A stretch of 64,000 nt of DNA from CAVSWT01 sp963746735. Its GTDB lineage: Bacteria > Bacteroidota > Ignavibacteria > Ignavibacteriales > Ignavibacteriaceae. The notes under the pieces are model-generated. The model saw only the letters and a list, made by a program, of their open reading frames with translations, made no database searches and had not been told where the DNA came from. The stretch lies in NCBI GenBank assembly GCA_963746735.1, contig CAVVCO010000006.1:44775-108774 (forward strand). Direction: 5' to 3'. Each line of letters begins with the position of its first letter. Position 1 is the stretch's first letter. This document shows positions 18,371 through 27,185 of this stretch, piece by piece. The translations under genes were made by a program, and so were the position numbers.

Positions 18371-20189
18371 AAGAATGATTCAAGTAGCTGAAAGTAATAG
18401 GCAAATTGGTTTAGTCGGGCCAATCAGCAATGCTGTCAGCGGAGTGCAAATTGATAAAGAAACAAAATATAATTCTATTGAAGAGATGCACAAATATGCG
18501 GCTTCAATAAAACAGAAAAATAAAAATCAGATATTTGAATTCCCAAGAGTAGCTTTCCTTTGTACTTTAATCAAAAAAGAAGTCATTGAAAGGATTGGCG
18601 GGTTAGATGAAAGATTTAGTCCGGGTAATTTTGAAGACGATGATTTCTGTTTAAGAGCGCAAATTGCAGGATACAAAACTGTTATTGCGAAAGATGTTTT
18701 TATTCATCATTTCGGCTCAAAGAGCTTTACTGCAGATGGTATGAAAGCATACGAAAAAAGATTAGAAACAAATAAAAAAATATTTATAGAAAAATGGGGA
18801 GCCGACCCGGAAGAAATTTGGCTTCATGGCAAAAAAATAAAAGAAAGAAATATTATGTATCCATTAAACAATGACGAATTTAGTAAAAGCATCGAAAGAC
18901 TCCAGATATTTATTGAAGAAAAAGAGTATGAAGCTGCCTTGAGAAAAATTAATTCTCTTTTAGAAAATTTTGATGATCAGAAAGCACAACAGCATAGTAC
19001 AAGCAAAGCAAGTTTGCTTAACCTTGCCGGCAATTTAGAATTGATGATTGATGACATTAATTCTGCAAGAACTTATTTTGAATCGGCATTAAACGAAGAT
19101 AAAGAGTCATCCAGCGCTTGTGCCGGGTTAGCTGAAATATTTTTCATCGAAAAAAATTATGAAGCTGCAAAAACTATGTATGAGTTTGCATATAACAATG
19201 ATCCTAATAATAAAAGTGCTCAAGGTGGATTAGAGAAAGTGAGTGCTTTATTGAAAAACACTGTTGGAACTGAAATAAATGAAGATGGACAAAGTAATCT
19301 GACAATACAGCCACTATTGAAAAACAATGCGGATGATTCAGTAGGCCTTGTAATGGAAGCTTATGAACTATTTAATGAAAATAAGTTTAGCCAGTCCCTT
19401 GAAAAGCTTTTAGTTGCCGAGAAATATTTTAACGGCCATCTTACTAATCCTACAAATGTAAATTCAGCTGCTGCATTTTTTAACTTAAAAGGATTTAACT
19501 ATTTGGGCATTAATGAAATAGAAAATGCAAGGGAATGCTTTGAAAGAGCATTGAATTTAGACCCCAACTCATCAGAAGCTTGTGCTGGTTTGGGAGAATA
19601 TTTTTATATGAGCGGCAATGAAGAAAATGCAAAAATAATGTTTGAGTTTGCTGTGAAAAATAATTCTAACAATACATTTGCAGCAGAGGAGCTTTCAAAA
19701 ATAAATTCAAATATGGAAGCGAATGATGTGTCTGCTTTTCAAGATGAAGATACTCAAGGAAAGATAAAAGAAAATCTTAATCAAATATTAAATTCAGTTT
19801 ATGAGTTATTTCAATTAAAAAAATATCAAGAAGCTAATGATGTTTTGAAAAATATGAAAGAGATTTTTTACTCTCAAGTAGAAATAGAAAATGATTTAGT
19901 TTCTTCTTACGAAAATTTAAAGGGATTAGTTCTTCTTTCCTTAAATAAAAATAATGAAGCAAAAGAAGCATTTGAAGCAGCTTTGGTTACTAATCCAAAT
20001 TCCTCTCAAGCTTGTGCAGGATTAGGAGAAGTCCTTTTCCTTTCAGGCAAGGATAAAGAAGCGAAGTCAATGTATGAGTGGGGAGTAAAAAATAATCCGC
20101 TTAATCAATTTGCTGTGGAAGGTTTAATCAAGGTGAACAAAGTGCTTGGAATTCAGGAAAATCATAATACTCTAACAATATATGCCTAA
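18306..20189 (+). CDS. GT2 glycosyltransferase, C-terminal part with TPR repeats
   Basis: The first 190 residues complete the GT2 domain begun at 18053: the IANNDI acidic motif, the NFEDDDFCLRAQIAGYK segment with the likely catalytic acid, and IHHFGSKSFT. From about residue 195 on come three long TPR blocks, each containing a near-repeat of the phrase SSACAGLAEIFF / SSEACAGLGEYFY / SSQACAGLGEVLF, roughly 140-180 residues apart, indicating internal triplication. Such TPR arrays usually hold protein or glycan partners. As sequenced, this frame has only a TTG at 18306 as a possible start, so it is probably not translated on its own unless the frameshift is a sequence error. Confidence 0.72.
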   Translation: MLKVNYFLIANNDIIVTDGWLERMIQVAESNRQIGLVGPISNAVSGVQIDKETKYNSIEEMHKYAASIKQKNKNQIFEFPRVAFLCTLIKKEVIERIGGLDERFSPGNFEDDDFCLRAQIAGYKTVIAKDVFIHHFGSKSFTADGMKAYEKRLETNKKIFIEKWGADPEEIWLHGKKIKERNIMYPLNNDEFSKSIERLQIFIEEKEYEAALRKINSLLENFDDQKAQQHSTSKASLLNLAGNLELMIDDINSARTYFESALNEDKESSSACAGLAEIFFIEKNYEAAKTMYEFAYNNDPNNKSAQGGLEKVSALLKNTVGTEINEDGQSNLTIQPLLKNNADDSVGLVMEAYELFNENKFSQSLEKLLVAEKYFNGHLTNPTNVNSAAAFFNLKGFNYLGINEIENARECFERALNLDPNSSEACAGLGEYFYMSGNEENAKIMFEFAVKNNSNNTFAAEELSKINSNMEANDVSAFQDEDTQGKIKENLNQILNSVYELFQLKKYQEANDVLKNMKEIFYSQVEIENDLVSSYENLKGLVLLSLNKNNEAKEAFEAALVTNPNSSQACAGLGEVLFLSGKDKEAKSMYEWGVKNNPLNQFAVEGLIKVNKVLGIQENHNTLTIYA

Positions 20190-20192
20190 AGA

Positions 20193-23100
20193 ATGAATGA
20201 AGTTTTAGATAAATACCAGGAAGCTATACAGTATTTTAATCAAAACAATTTTGCAAAAGCAAAAGAAGTTTTCAGTGAGCTCCTTAATGAAAATCCAAAT
20301 GATTTTGATGCTTTAAATTATTCCGGGATAATACAATTAAATCTCGGAAAATTTAAAGAAGCGGCAATCTTTTTTCAGCGGGCTCTGGAAATTAATCCAA
20401 CTCATCCCATAACATTATATAATTTAGGATTATCCTATCAATATTTCGGTGATTATGAAAAAGCTGAAGAAACTTACTTAGTTTTACTCGAACTTGAACC
20501 TGAACACATTGACGGGTTAAACAACCTTGGAATTATAAATCTTCACGTAGAAAAATTAATTGAAGCAGAAAAATTATTTTCAAAAATTCTTGAACTTGTC
20601 CCTAAACATATTGAGGCTTTAATCAATCTTGGGAATTTAAAATTCAAGCAGGAAAAATATGACGAAGCAATAATCTTTTATAAAAATGCTTTAAAATTAA
20701 GTCCAACTAATGCTGGCTATATTTATAATCTTGGAAATGCCTATTTAAAGAAAGAAGAATATAATCAAGCTCTTGAATATTTTGAATATACTTTAAAGTT
20801 AGAACCTAATCATATCGGTGCACTTAATAACCTTGGGGTAATTTATACAAAGAAAAATGAACATAAAAAAGCAGAAGCAATTTATGAAAGAGTGTTAAAG
20901 CTATCTCCCAACAATTCTGAAACAATGTTTAATCTTGCGTTATGTCTTGAGCAGAATTCAAAATTTTCCGAAGCAGCGAATTTATATACTTTGTTGATAG
21001 AAAATAACCCGCAGAATAATGCGGCAGTATTAAACTTTGCCGGCATAAATGATAAGCTTGGAAATAAATCTTTATCAAGTGAACTATATAGTAAAATAGC
21101 CCCCTCAGATTCTAATAAGTTTGCTATAATTACTAATCTTGGAATTTCTAAAATGCAGCAGTGCAAGGTTGATGACGCAATTGAACTGTGGCAAAAAGCA
21201 TTGGAAATATATCCGGATTCTCCAGACGCTAACTATAATTTAGGGCATGCAAATTTATTAAAAGGAAATTTTAAAGAAGGTTGGAGAGGCTATGAATGGA
21301 GGAAAAAAAGAAAAGGTTTTATTGAAAGAAAATTATTCGCGCCGGAATTAAATAATCAGGATATTAATAGTAAAACTGTCTTTGTATATGATGAACAGGG
21401 CCTTGGCGATTCAATTCAGTTTGTGAGATATTTAAAATTACTGAAACAAAAAAACTGCAAAATTGTATTTGAATGTGATCCTCGCCTGGCTCATTTATTT
21501 AGTAATTATGAATACATAGATGTGTTAATGCCGCGGCAAAATTTTGACGAACCAGGTGTTGAATATGATTATCAAATTTCCTTACTAAGCCTTCCTCAAT
21601 ATTTTAATACCGATATTTATTCAATTCCATTTGGACTTTCTTATTTAAAAGCTAATAAAGAACTGGCATTTAAATTATCTTCAGTGATAAATAATGAAAA
21701 CATTTTAAATGTTGGTATTGTTTGGGCAGGTAATTCCAATCACACCAACGATAAGAATCGTTCATGTTCATTGGAGAATTTTGAAAAAATTCTTGGATTA
21801 GAAAGAGTTAGATATTTTTCCTTGCAGAAGGGTGAAGCATTAAATCAATTAAGGCAACAGAAATTACCAGCTATAGACCTTGACAGCAAAGGGCTTGAAA
21901 CATTTGCTCATACAGCAGCAATAATTGAAAATCTTGATTTGATTATATCGGTTGATACTTCTGTTGCACATCTTGCCGGCGCAATGGGAAAACATGTTTG
22001 GCTTCTTTTGCCTTTTCTGCCGGATTGGAGATGGATGTTAAATAGAAATGATACGCCTTGGTACCCAACTATGAAATTATTCCGGCAAAAAACAGCGGGT
22101 GATTGGAAGGGTGTTTTTAATGAAGTTATTTTCGAATTACAAAAATTAATTAATTCAAAGTATACAAAAGAAAATCAGAAGACTGTAGTTTCATCAAATG
22201 CAGATTTCAATAATTCAAACAATCAGCAATTCAACGATTACCAGTCAAATCTAAATCCACAAATAGATGAAATAAGAAATCACAATAAATCTTCGAAACA
22301 AATTTATCTTGGACTTTCTTCAGGAGAGAATTTTGGATGGGGTGTTTGCAGTAAATACTTAAGGAAAGAACTTCCAAAATTTTGCGGTACAGAAAATATT
22401 GATCAAAATTATCCTGTTGAAAAGAAAGTTCCCGGAATCTTATTTAATGCTTTAACAGATATAAATCTTAATCCGCTTTTCCCTCACAGGGCTGATATCA
22501 ATATTGGTTATACGTTTTTTGAAAATTCACTTACTGAAAAATCAATTGAGAATGCTAAAAAATATGATTTGATATTTGCAGGTTCTTCATGGTGTAAAAA
22601 TAAAATGCTTGAGTCTGGGATTTATAATACCGATATACTAATTCAGGGTATTGATCCTGAATTATTCCATTATATTGAACCGAGGCATGAAGACAGCCCA
22701 TTCATTATTTTTTCTGGTGGAAAGTTTGAGCTTCGCAAGGGGCAGGATTTAGTTCTAAAGGCAATTAGAATTCTTCAAGCTAAATACAAAAACATTGTGC
22801 TAATCAATTCATGGTATAATTATTTCCAGTTTTCTACCGAGACTATGAAAGATTCAAAACATATAAATTTTGAATTGATAAACGGTTCATGGGAAGAGCA
22901 AATGAACCATATTTATAAAATCAATGGTTTGGATCCATCTAAAATAATTACTCTTCCTATTATCCCGCATGAAAAGCTACTTGAACTATATGCAAAAACA
23001 GATATCGGTTTATTTCCAAATAGATGCGAAGGAGGTACCAATCTTGTTTTAATGGAATACATGGCTAGCGGAAGGCCGGTTATTGCTTCGTATTCATCCG

Positions 23101-23375
23101 GCCACACTGACATTATTAATAGCGAAAATTCTTTGATGCTCACTGATTTAAAAGAATTTAATCTTTATAAAAACGAAAAACTTTATGCCGAATGGGAAGA
23201 AGCAAGCATTGAAGAAATTGTTGCAGCTGTAGAATTCGCTTACTGGAATAGAGATAGCATAAAAGAAATTGGAAGAAATGCTGGAGAATATATGAAATAT
23301 TATACATGGACAGATACAGCAAAAAATCTTCTTGCATCAATCGAGTTAAAATTAAATAAACCTGTAATTAAATAG
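20193..23375 (+). CDS. TPR - GT9-like - GT4-like glycosyltransferase (1060 aa)
   Basis: Residues 1-370 are about ten TPR units (typical: YNLGLSYQYFGDYEKAEETY). Residues about 380-650 resemble heptosyltransferase/GT9-like domains often fused to TPRs: DEQGLGDSIQFVRYL, VGIVWAGNSNH, and DLIISVDTSVAHLAGAMG, the last holding the conserved DT.VAHLAGA motif. Residues about 700-1050 form a second GT-B domain of GT4 type (FSGGKFELRKGQDLVLKAI, then NRCEGGTNLVLMEYMASG). It starts 3 bp after the previous gene. TPR-GT fusions include protein O-glycosyltransferases, so this is the best candidate in the island for acting directly on a protein acceptor such as flagellin. That role is inference. Confidence 0.85.
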   Translation: MNEVLDKYQEAIQYFNQNNFAKAKEVFSELLNENPNDFDALNYSGIIQLNLGKFKEAAIFFQRALEINPTHPITLYNLGLSYQYFGDYEKAEETYLVLLELEPEHIDGLNNLGIINLHVEKLIEAEKLFSKILELVPKHIEALINLGNLKFKQEKYDEAIIFYKNALKLSPTNAGYIYNLGNAYLKKEEYNQALEYFEYTLKLEPNHIGALNNLGVIYTKKNEHKKAEAIYERVLKLSPNNSETMFNLALCLEQNSKFSEAANLYTLLIENNPQNNAAVLNFAGINDKLGNKSLSSELYSKIAPSDSNKFAIITNLGISKMQQCKVDDAIELWQKALEIYPDSPDANYNLGHANLLKGNFKEGWRGYEWRKKRKGFIERKLFAPELNNQDINSKTVFVYDEQGLGDSIQFVRYLKLLKQKNCKIVFECDPRLAHLFSNYEYIDVLMPRQNFDEPGVEYDYQISLLSLPQYFNTDIYSIPFGLSYLKANKELAFKLSSVINNENILNVGIVWAGNSNHTNDKNRSCSLENFEKILGLERVRYFSLQKGEALNQLRQQKLPAIDLDSKGLETFAHTAAIIENLDLIISVDTSVAHLAGAMGKHVWLLLPFLPDWRWMLNRNDTPWYPTMKLFRQKTAGDWKGVFNEVIFELQKLINSKYTKENQKTVVSSNADFNNSNNQQFNDYQSNLNPQIDEIRNHNKSSKQIYLGLSSGENFGWGVCSKYLRKELPKFCGTENIDQNYPVEKKVPGILFNALTDINLNPLFPHRADINIGYTFFENSLTEKSIENAKKYDLIFAGSSWCKNKMLESGIYNTDILIQGIDPELFHYIEPRHEDSPFIIFSGGKFELRKGQDLVLKAIRILQAKYKNIVLINSWYNYFQFSTETMKDSKHINFELINGSWEEQMNHIYKINGLDPSKIITLPIIPHEKLLELYAKTDIGLFPNRCEGGTNLVLMEYMASGRPVIASYSSGHTDIINSENSLMLTDLKEFNLYKNEKLYAEWEEASIEEIVAAVEFAYWNRDSIKEIGRNAGEYMKYYTWTDTAKNLLASIELKLNKPVIK

Positions 23376-23427
23376 TAATTATTGAGTAGAATAACCTTCA
23401 GTAGGATTGTTAAGGAATGCATAGTTT

Positions 23428-24306
23428 ATGAAAGTACTATTTGTCATACCTCATTATTTTAAACCTCTTGCCGACAAAAGTCGATATGCAAGCCATTCAG
23501 CTTCTTCCATGAACATAAAACTGCAGGCACTCAATACGGTTATATACAATATTAATGCGCTCTTTGGTGAGAAGCACTTTGGAGCGGTGCATAAAACAGT
23601 GGAGATGGAAAAACTAGTAAATCAGTTTGCTTTTGATTTTGATATAAAAATCTGTACTAATGAAAACGATCATTTGATAAATGATCTTGAATTTGGTAAG
23701 GAAAGCTTTGAACATATTCCCTTAAAGGCAGATCCATTGCTATTGGGTTTTTATGCTCAGTCAATTATGAGCGAGCTTAAAGGGCGCTACGATTATTATT
23801 GTTACCTGGAAGATGATATAATTATTCATGATCAGTTCTTTTTTAAGAAATTAGATATGTTTAACCGGGTAGCAAGCCCGCTGCATTTAATGCAGCCGCA
23901 AAGATATGAATCAGCTATTTGCAACGGCAACTTAAAAAATGATTTTTTAACTAAAGTATATATGGATTATCAAATATTCAAAACCAAAGATAACATTGAT
24001 AGATATGAACTAGATATCCTGGATTCTAAAGTAATTATCTCTGCTACCACACATCCTCATTCAGGGTGTTTCTTTTTAAACTCAGAGCAGTTTGAATATT
24101 TGGAAAGAAAGCCTGCATGGGCAAATACTTTAGATGTTAATGGAAATATGGCTTTGGATCAAGCTGCAAGCAAGGCTATCGGAGAAAATTTCAGGATATT
24201 TAAGCCTCACAGGAATAGCATGAATTTTTTTGAAGTTGAGCATGGTGTTAGCAATATGCTGCATCAAATATCTCTTGAAAATAATCAAATAAAATGGAGC
24301 TGGTAG
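23428..24306 (+). CDS. Putative GT-A fold glycosyltransferase, 292 aa
   Basis: I do not recognise the exact family. The N-terminus MKVLFVIPHYF and a CYLEDDIIIHD segment near residue 130, with an acidic DxD-like motif, suggest a GT-A nucleotide-sugar transferase. Histidine and tryptophan residues near the end (HPHSGCFF, ERKPAWANT) are typical of short polysaccharide transferases. It lies between two certain glycosyltransferase genes, with 52 bp before it and 7 bp after it, all on the same strand. It starts at ATG 23428. Classification rests on the motif and the context. Confidence 0.6.
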   Translation: MKVLFVIPHYFKPLADKSRYASHSASSMNIKLQALNTVIYNINALFGEKHFGAVHKTVEMEKLVNQFAFDFDIKICTNENDHLINDLEFGKESFEHIPLKADPLLLGFYAQSIMSELKGRYDYYCYLEDDIIIHDQFFFKKLDMFNRVASPLHLMQPQRYESAICNGNLKNDFLTKVYMDYQIFKTKDNIDRYELDILDSKVIISATTHPHSGCFFLNSEQFEYLERKPAWANTLDVNGNMALDQAASKAIGENFRIFKPHRNSMNFFEVEHGVSNMLHQISLENNQIKWSW

Positions 24307-24313
24307 ATTAAAA

Positions 24314-25807
24314 ATGATCACGCTTAGCATGATTGTAAAAAATGAAGAACAATATTTAGAAGATTGCTTGAAGTCTGCTAAAGATGTTGTAGATGAAATT
24401 GTTGTTGTAGACACGGGTTCTGCTGACAGCACGATAGAAATTGCAAAAAGATATAATGCAAAAGTATTTAATTTTGATTGGATAAATGATTTTGCAGCGG
24501 CAAGAAATTTTGCTCTCAAACATTCTACAGGTGATTGGATTTTATATCTTGATGCAGATGAAAGATTAACCCCGAAATCAAAAGAGGAAATATTATTTCT
24601 TACCAAAGATAGAAACCTAAATGCTTACAACTGCAGGCTATTAAATATTGATGAGCATAATAATCGACCTTCAGTAATGACTTATGCCCGTCTTTTCCCA
24701 AATGATAAAAATATCCGATTTAAAGGTGCAATACACGAACAAATTGAATCTTCTTTATTAAAAAATAAAATTCCAGTAAAAGAAAGTGGCATTGAAATAA
24801 TCCATGTGGGATATAATGTATCGAATGAGGGCTTGAAATTAAAAGCAAAGAGAAACTTAGAAATATTATTAAAGGAATTTGAAAAAAATAAAACCGGTTA
24901 TTATGCTTATCATTTGGGGCAAACTTACGCTTTACTTGAAGAAACAGATGGAGCTATCGGTTACTTCAAAATGGCATTGAACCTTGGGCCGCTTAAAAAT
25001 GAATACCAAGCTTTAATCAACAGGTTTTTAGCAATAAAGAACGCTGAGGCGAGCAACTGGACTGAAGCATATAATTATATAAGCAAAAGCATTGAATATG
25101 ATAAAAATCAGCCCATGAATTTAATCGCAGCAGCAAAAATATTTTTAAAAGTCGGGAAAGTTAGTGAAGCTTCTCAGCTTTGTTATGATGCATACAACAT
25201 TAATAAAAAATTAAAGAAGGGAGAAGAGACTTCCAGTCAGGCCATTTTAATGGATGAGAAAAAATTAATTTATCATACCTTAAATATTGCCATAACTTCA
25301 CATGATATAGCCCTTTTTAACTTTTTTTATTCAAAGCTTATGGAATTAGTAAATAAGGAAGACCTAGAGCTGGAGTTAATTAATCGACTACTAAATAATT
25401 ATTTAATAGACGATAAATTCTTATGCTTGAGCACAAATGAAATAACCCTGGAGAACCTTGACTTCTTTATAAATATTATATCAAATTATAATGATTTAAA
25501 TATTCAGGAAGAAATTCTTAACAGAATATGCAAAAAATATCCCGAGAATTCATCTGCTTTAAATAAGCTGGGACTGATTTTATCACATCAAAATAAATTT
25601 GAAGAAGCACAAGAGAAATTCAAGGAATCATATATTTCAAATTCAAAAGAACCATCCACAATTTTTTATTTAATTTCGGCTTGCATTCAGACAAACAAAT
25701 TATCCGAAATTCCTGCTTTAATTAGTAGCGCTGAAGAAACATTTAAAAATCAGCCACAAATCATACAGAAAATTGGTTTACTAAGACAAAAATTAGGGAT
25801 TGCTTAA
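24314..25807 (+). CDS. GT2 glycosyltransferase (SunS-like) with TPR C-terminus
   Basis: Residues 1-230 are a GT2 domain: LSMIVKNEEQYLEDCL at the start, VVVDTGSADST, and YLDADERL with the metal-binding DxD. This subtype (MIVKNE...DTGS...D) includes SunS-like transferases and many TPR-fused enzymes. From residue 200 on there are at least four TPR-like helices (YYAYHLGQTYALLEETDGAIGY and later NKLGLILSHQNKFEEAQEKF). It is the last gene of the island and ends 140 bp before flagellin. Glycosylation of flagellin is a plausible but unproven role. Confidence 0.85.
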   Translation: MITLSMIVKNEEQYLEDCLKSAKDVVDEIVVVDTGSADSTIEIAKRYNAKVFNFDWINDFAAARNFALKHSTGDWILYLDADERLTPKSKEEILFLTKDRNLNAYNCRLLNIDEHNNRPSVMTYARLFPNDKNIRFKGAIHEQIESSLLKNKIPVKESGIEIIHVGYNVSNEGLKLKAKRNLEILLKEFEKNKTGYYAYHLGQTYALLEETDGAIGYFKMALNLGPLKNEYQALINRFLAIKNAEASNWTEAYNYISKSIEYDKNQPMNLIAAAKIFLKVGKVSEASQLCYDAYNINKKLKKGEETSSQAILMDEKKLIYHTLNIAITSHDIALFNFFYSKLMELVNKEDLELELINRLLNNYLIDDKFLCLSTNEITLENLDFFINIISNYNDLNIQEEILNRICKKYPENSSALNKLGLILSHQNKFEEAQEKFKESYISNSKEPSTIFYLISACIQTNKLSEIPALISSAEETFKNQPQIIQKIGLLRQKLGIA

Positions 25808-25836
25808 TAAGTTCGGAAATATCTTTTATTAATAAC

Positions 25837-25863
25837 TAAACTTTTAATTATCAATGCCGATAA
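25837..25863 (+). promoter_or_regulatory. Sigma-28 (FliA) promoter of flagellin
   Basis: TAAACTTT at 25837-25844, 11 bases, then GCCGATAA at 25856-25863. This matches the flagellar sigma-28 consensus (TAAAGTTT-N11-GCCGATAA) in all but one position, with the exact spacing. It lies 85 bp upstream of the flagellin ATG. It supports FliA/FlgM control of flagellin in this organism. Confidence 0.88.
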
Positions 25864-25896
25864 TGATAACAAGATGTAAATCTTATAATTAAACCG

Positions 25897-25914
25897 CTGA
25901 GTAAGGATACTCAG
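25897..25914 (+). promoter_or_regulatory. Hairpin in the flagellin 5' leader
   Basis: CTGAGT (25897-25902) and ACTCAG (25909-25914) form a 6-bp stem with loop AAGGAT, between the sigma-28 promoter and the strong ribosome binding site GGAGGT (25936-25941). A leader hairpin could stabilise the abundant flagellin mRNA; this is inference. Confidence 0.4.
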
Positions 25915-25947
25915 TAAAATTAAAAACAACATACATGGAGGTACTTA

Positions 25948-26766
25948 ATGTCTTTTCAAATAAACACCAATCTTGATGCTTTAAAAGCATATAATGCTTT
26001 AGCAACTGTTAACGCACAAACCAGTAAAGCTCAGTTACGTTTGGCTTCTCAAAAAAGAATCAATTCAGTTTCTGACGATACATCTGGTTACAGAGTTGGT
26101 AAAGAACTTGAAGGTAAAGTTGCTTTAATGAAAGCTGCTCAAGGTAACATCGGTTCTGCTAAAAATATTTTGTCAACTGCTGAATCAGCTCTTTCCAATA
26201 TCAATGATCTTTTAACCCAGATAAAAGGAAAAGTTCTTGATGCATCAGATCCGACAAAAAATCTTACTTCGTTAGCTAATGATATCAATGCACTTGGAGA
26301 TGAAATATCTTCAATATTCACAAATACCAAATTTAATGATACAACCTTGTTAAGCGGCAGCAGTGTGCCAACAAACAGCAATTTCGCTTTCAAAACAGGT
26401 GAATCAGAATCCACAACAGTTAACTTTGGTACATTGAATACAATTAGCTTAGGTTCAATCACAAGTAGCGGAACTGGCAAAGCAACTTCTGCAAATATTA
26501 CTTCAGTTGATGTTTCTTCTATTCAGACGGCAGTTCAAGATGCATTGGGTAAGATTGGTAACTACGGTCAAAGACTTGATGTGAAAGATAGTTATTTGAC
26601 TAGTGCTATTACTAACGCTTCAGCAAGCATTAGCAGATTATTTGACGCGGACATGGCTATGGAGCAATTGAATTCAACCAAAGGTCAAATTGGTCAGCAA
26701 ATTGCAACAGCTATGTTATCACAAACAAATTCAAATCCGCAAAATTTACTTTCACTTTTTAGATAA
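25948..26766 (+). CDS. fliC: Flagellin
   Basis: Filament subunit, exported by the flagellar type III apparatus. The N-terminal D0/D1 helix (INTNLDALKAYNALATVNAQ, then KRINSVSDDTSGYRV) and the C-terminal D1/D0 helix (SRLFDADMAMEQLNSTKGQI, ending NPQNLLSLFR) are characteristic. At 272 residues it has almost no outer domain. The middle (about 130-195) is rich in Ser and Thr, giving many potential O-glycan sites and fitting the glycosyltransferase island that ends just upstream. It has a strong ribosome binding site (GGAGGT), its own sigma-28 promoter and a downstream terminator, so it is probably monocistronic. Confidence 0.97.
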   Translation: MSFQINTNLDALKAYNALATVNAQTSKAQLRLASQKRINSVSDDTSGYRVGKELEGKVALMKAAQGNIGSAKNILSTAESALSNINDLLTQIKGKVLDASDPTKNLTSLANDINALGDEISSIFTNTKFNDTTLLSGSSVPTNSNFAFKTGESESTTVNFGTLNTISLGSITSSGTGKATSANITSVDVSSIQTAVQDALGKIGNYGQRLDVKDSYLTSAITNASASISRLFDADMAMEQLNSTKGQIGQQIATAMLSQTNSNPQNLLSLFR

Positions 26767-26783
26767 GATTTATTCTTTAGTGG

Positions 26784-26813
26784 TCCCCCGGTTTAGCCGG
26801 GGGAATTTTTTTT
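26784..26813 (+). terminator. Rho-independent terminator after flagellin
   Basis: TCCCCCGG (26784-26791) pairs with CCGGGGGA (26797-26804) over a five-base loop, followed by AA? and eight T residues (26806-26813). The GC-rich stem stands out in this AT-rich DNA. It ends 24 bp before fliS. Confidence 0.9.
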
Positions 26814-26837
26814 CAATTATCTTAAGGTAGGAATAAA

Positions 26838-27185
26838 ATGTACAACACAGCTTTTGCCAAAAATAAACACAGCCGGACAAACAGCTACCTGGTTAAAGAG
26901 ATTTTAGAAGCAACTCCTCAACAACTGCTTATTAAGCTTTATGATTTTGCTGTTGTCAATTGTCAGAAGCACGATCTTGCGAAAACAACCAAAGCAATTC
27001 AAGAATTAATTAACTCTTTGAAATTTGACGACGAAAATGCCAGGCCAATTTCGATTGGATTGTTGAGGCTTTATCAATTTTGCCAGGAACAAATGCGTCA
27101 AAAAAATTATGATATTGTTTTAAAAATTCTAACTGATTTAAGAGAAACCTGGATACAAGCATTCAAAGAGAATTTAAATGTCTGA
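26838..27185 (+). CDS. fliS: Flagellin export chaperone FliS
   Basis: FliS binds the C-terminal disordered helix of flagellin and prevents early polymerisation. The sequence has the family pattern YLVKEILEATPQQLLIKLYDFAV near residues 20-45 and a four-helix-bundle length of 115 residues. It follows the flagellin terminator and is overlapped by fliD by 8 bp. A ribosome binding site (AAGGTAGG) precedes it. Assignment by motif and position is strong. Confidence 0.9.
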   Translation: MYNTAFAKNKHSRTNSYLVKEILEATPQQLLIKLYDFAVVNCQKHDLAKTTKAIQELINSLKFDDENARPISIGLLRLYQFCQEQMRQKNYDIVLKILTDLRETWIQAFKENLNV

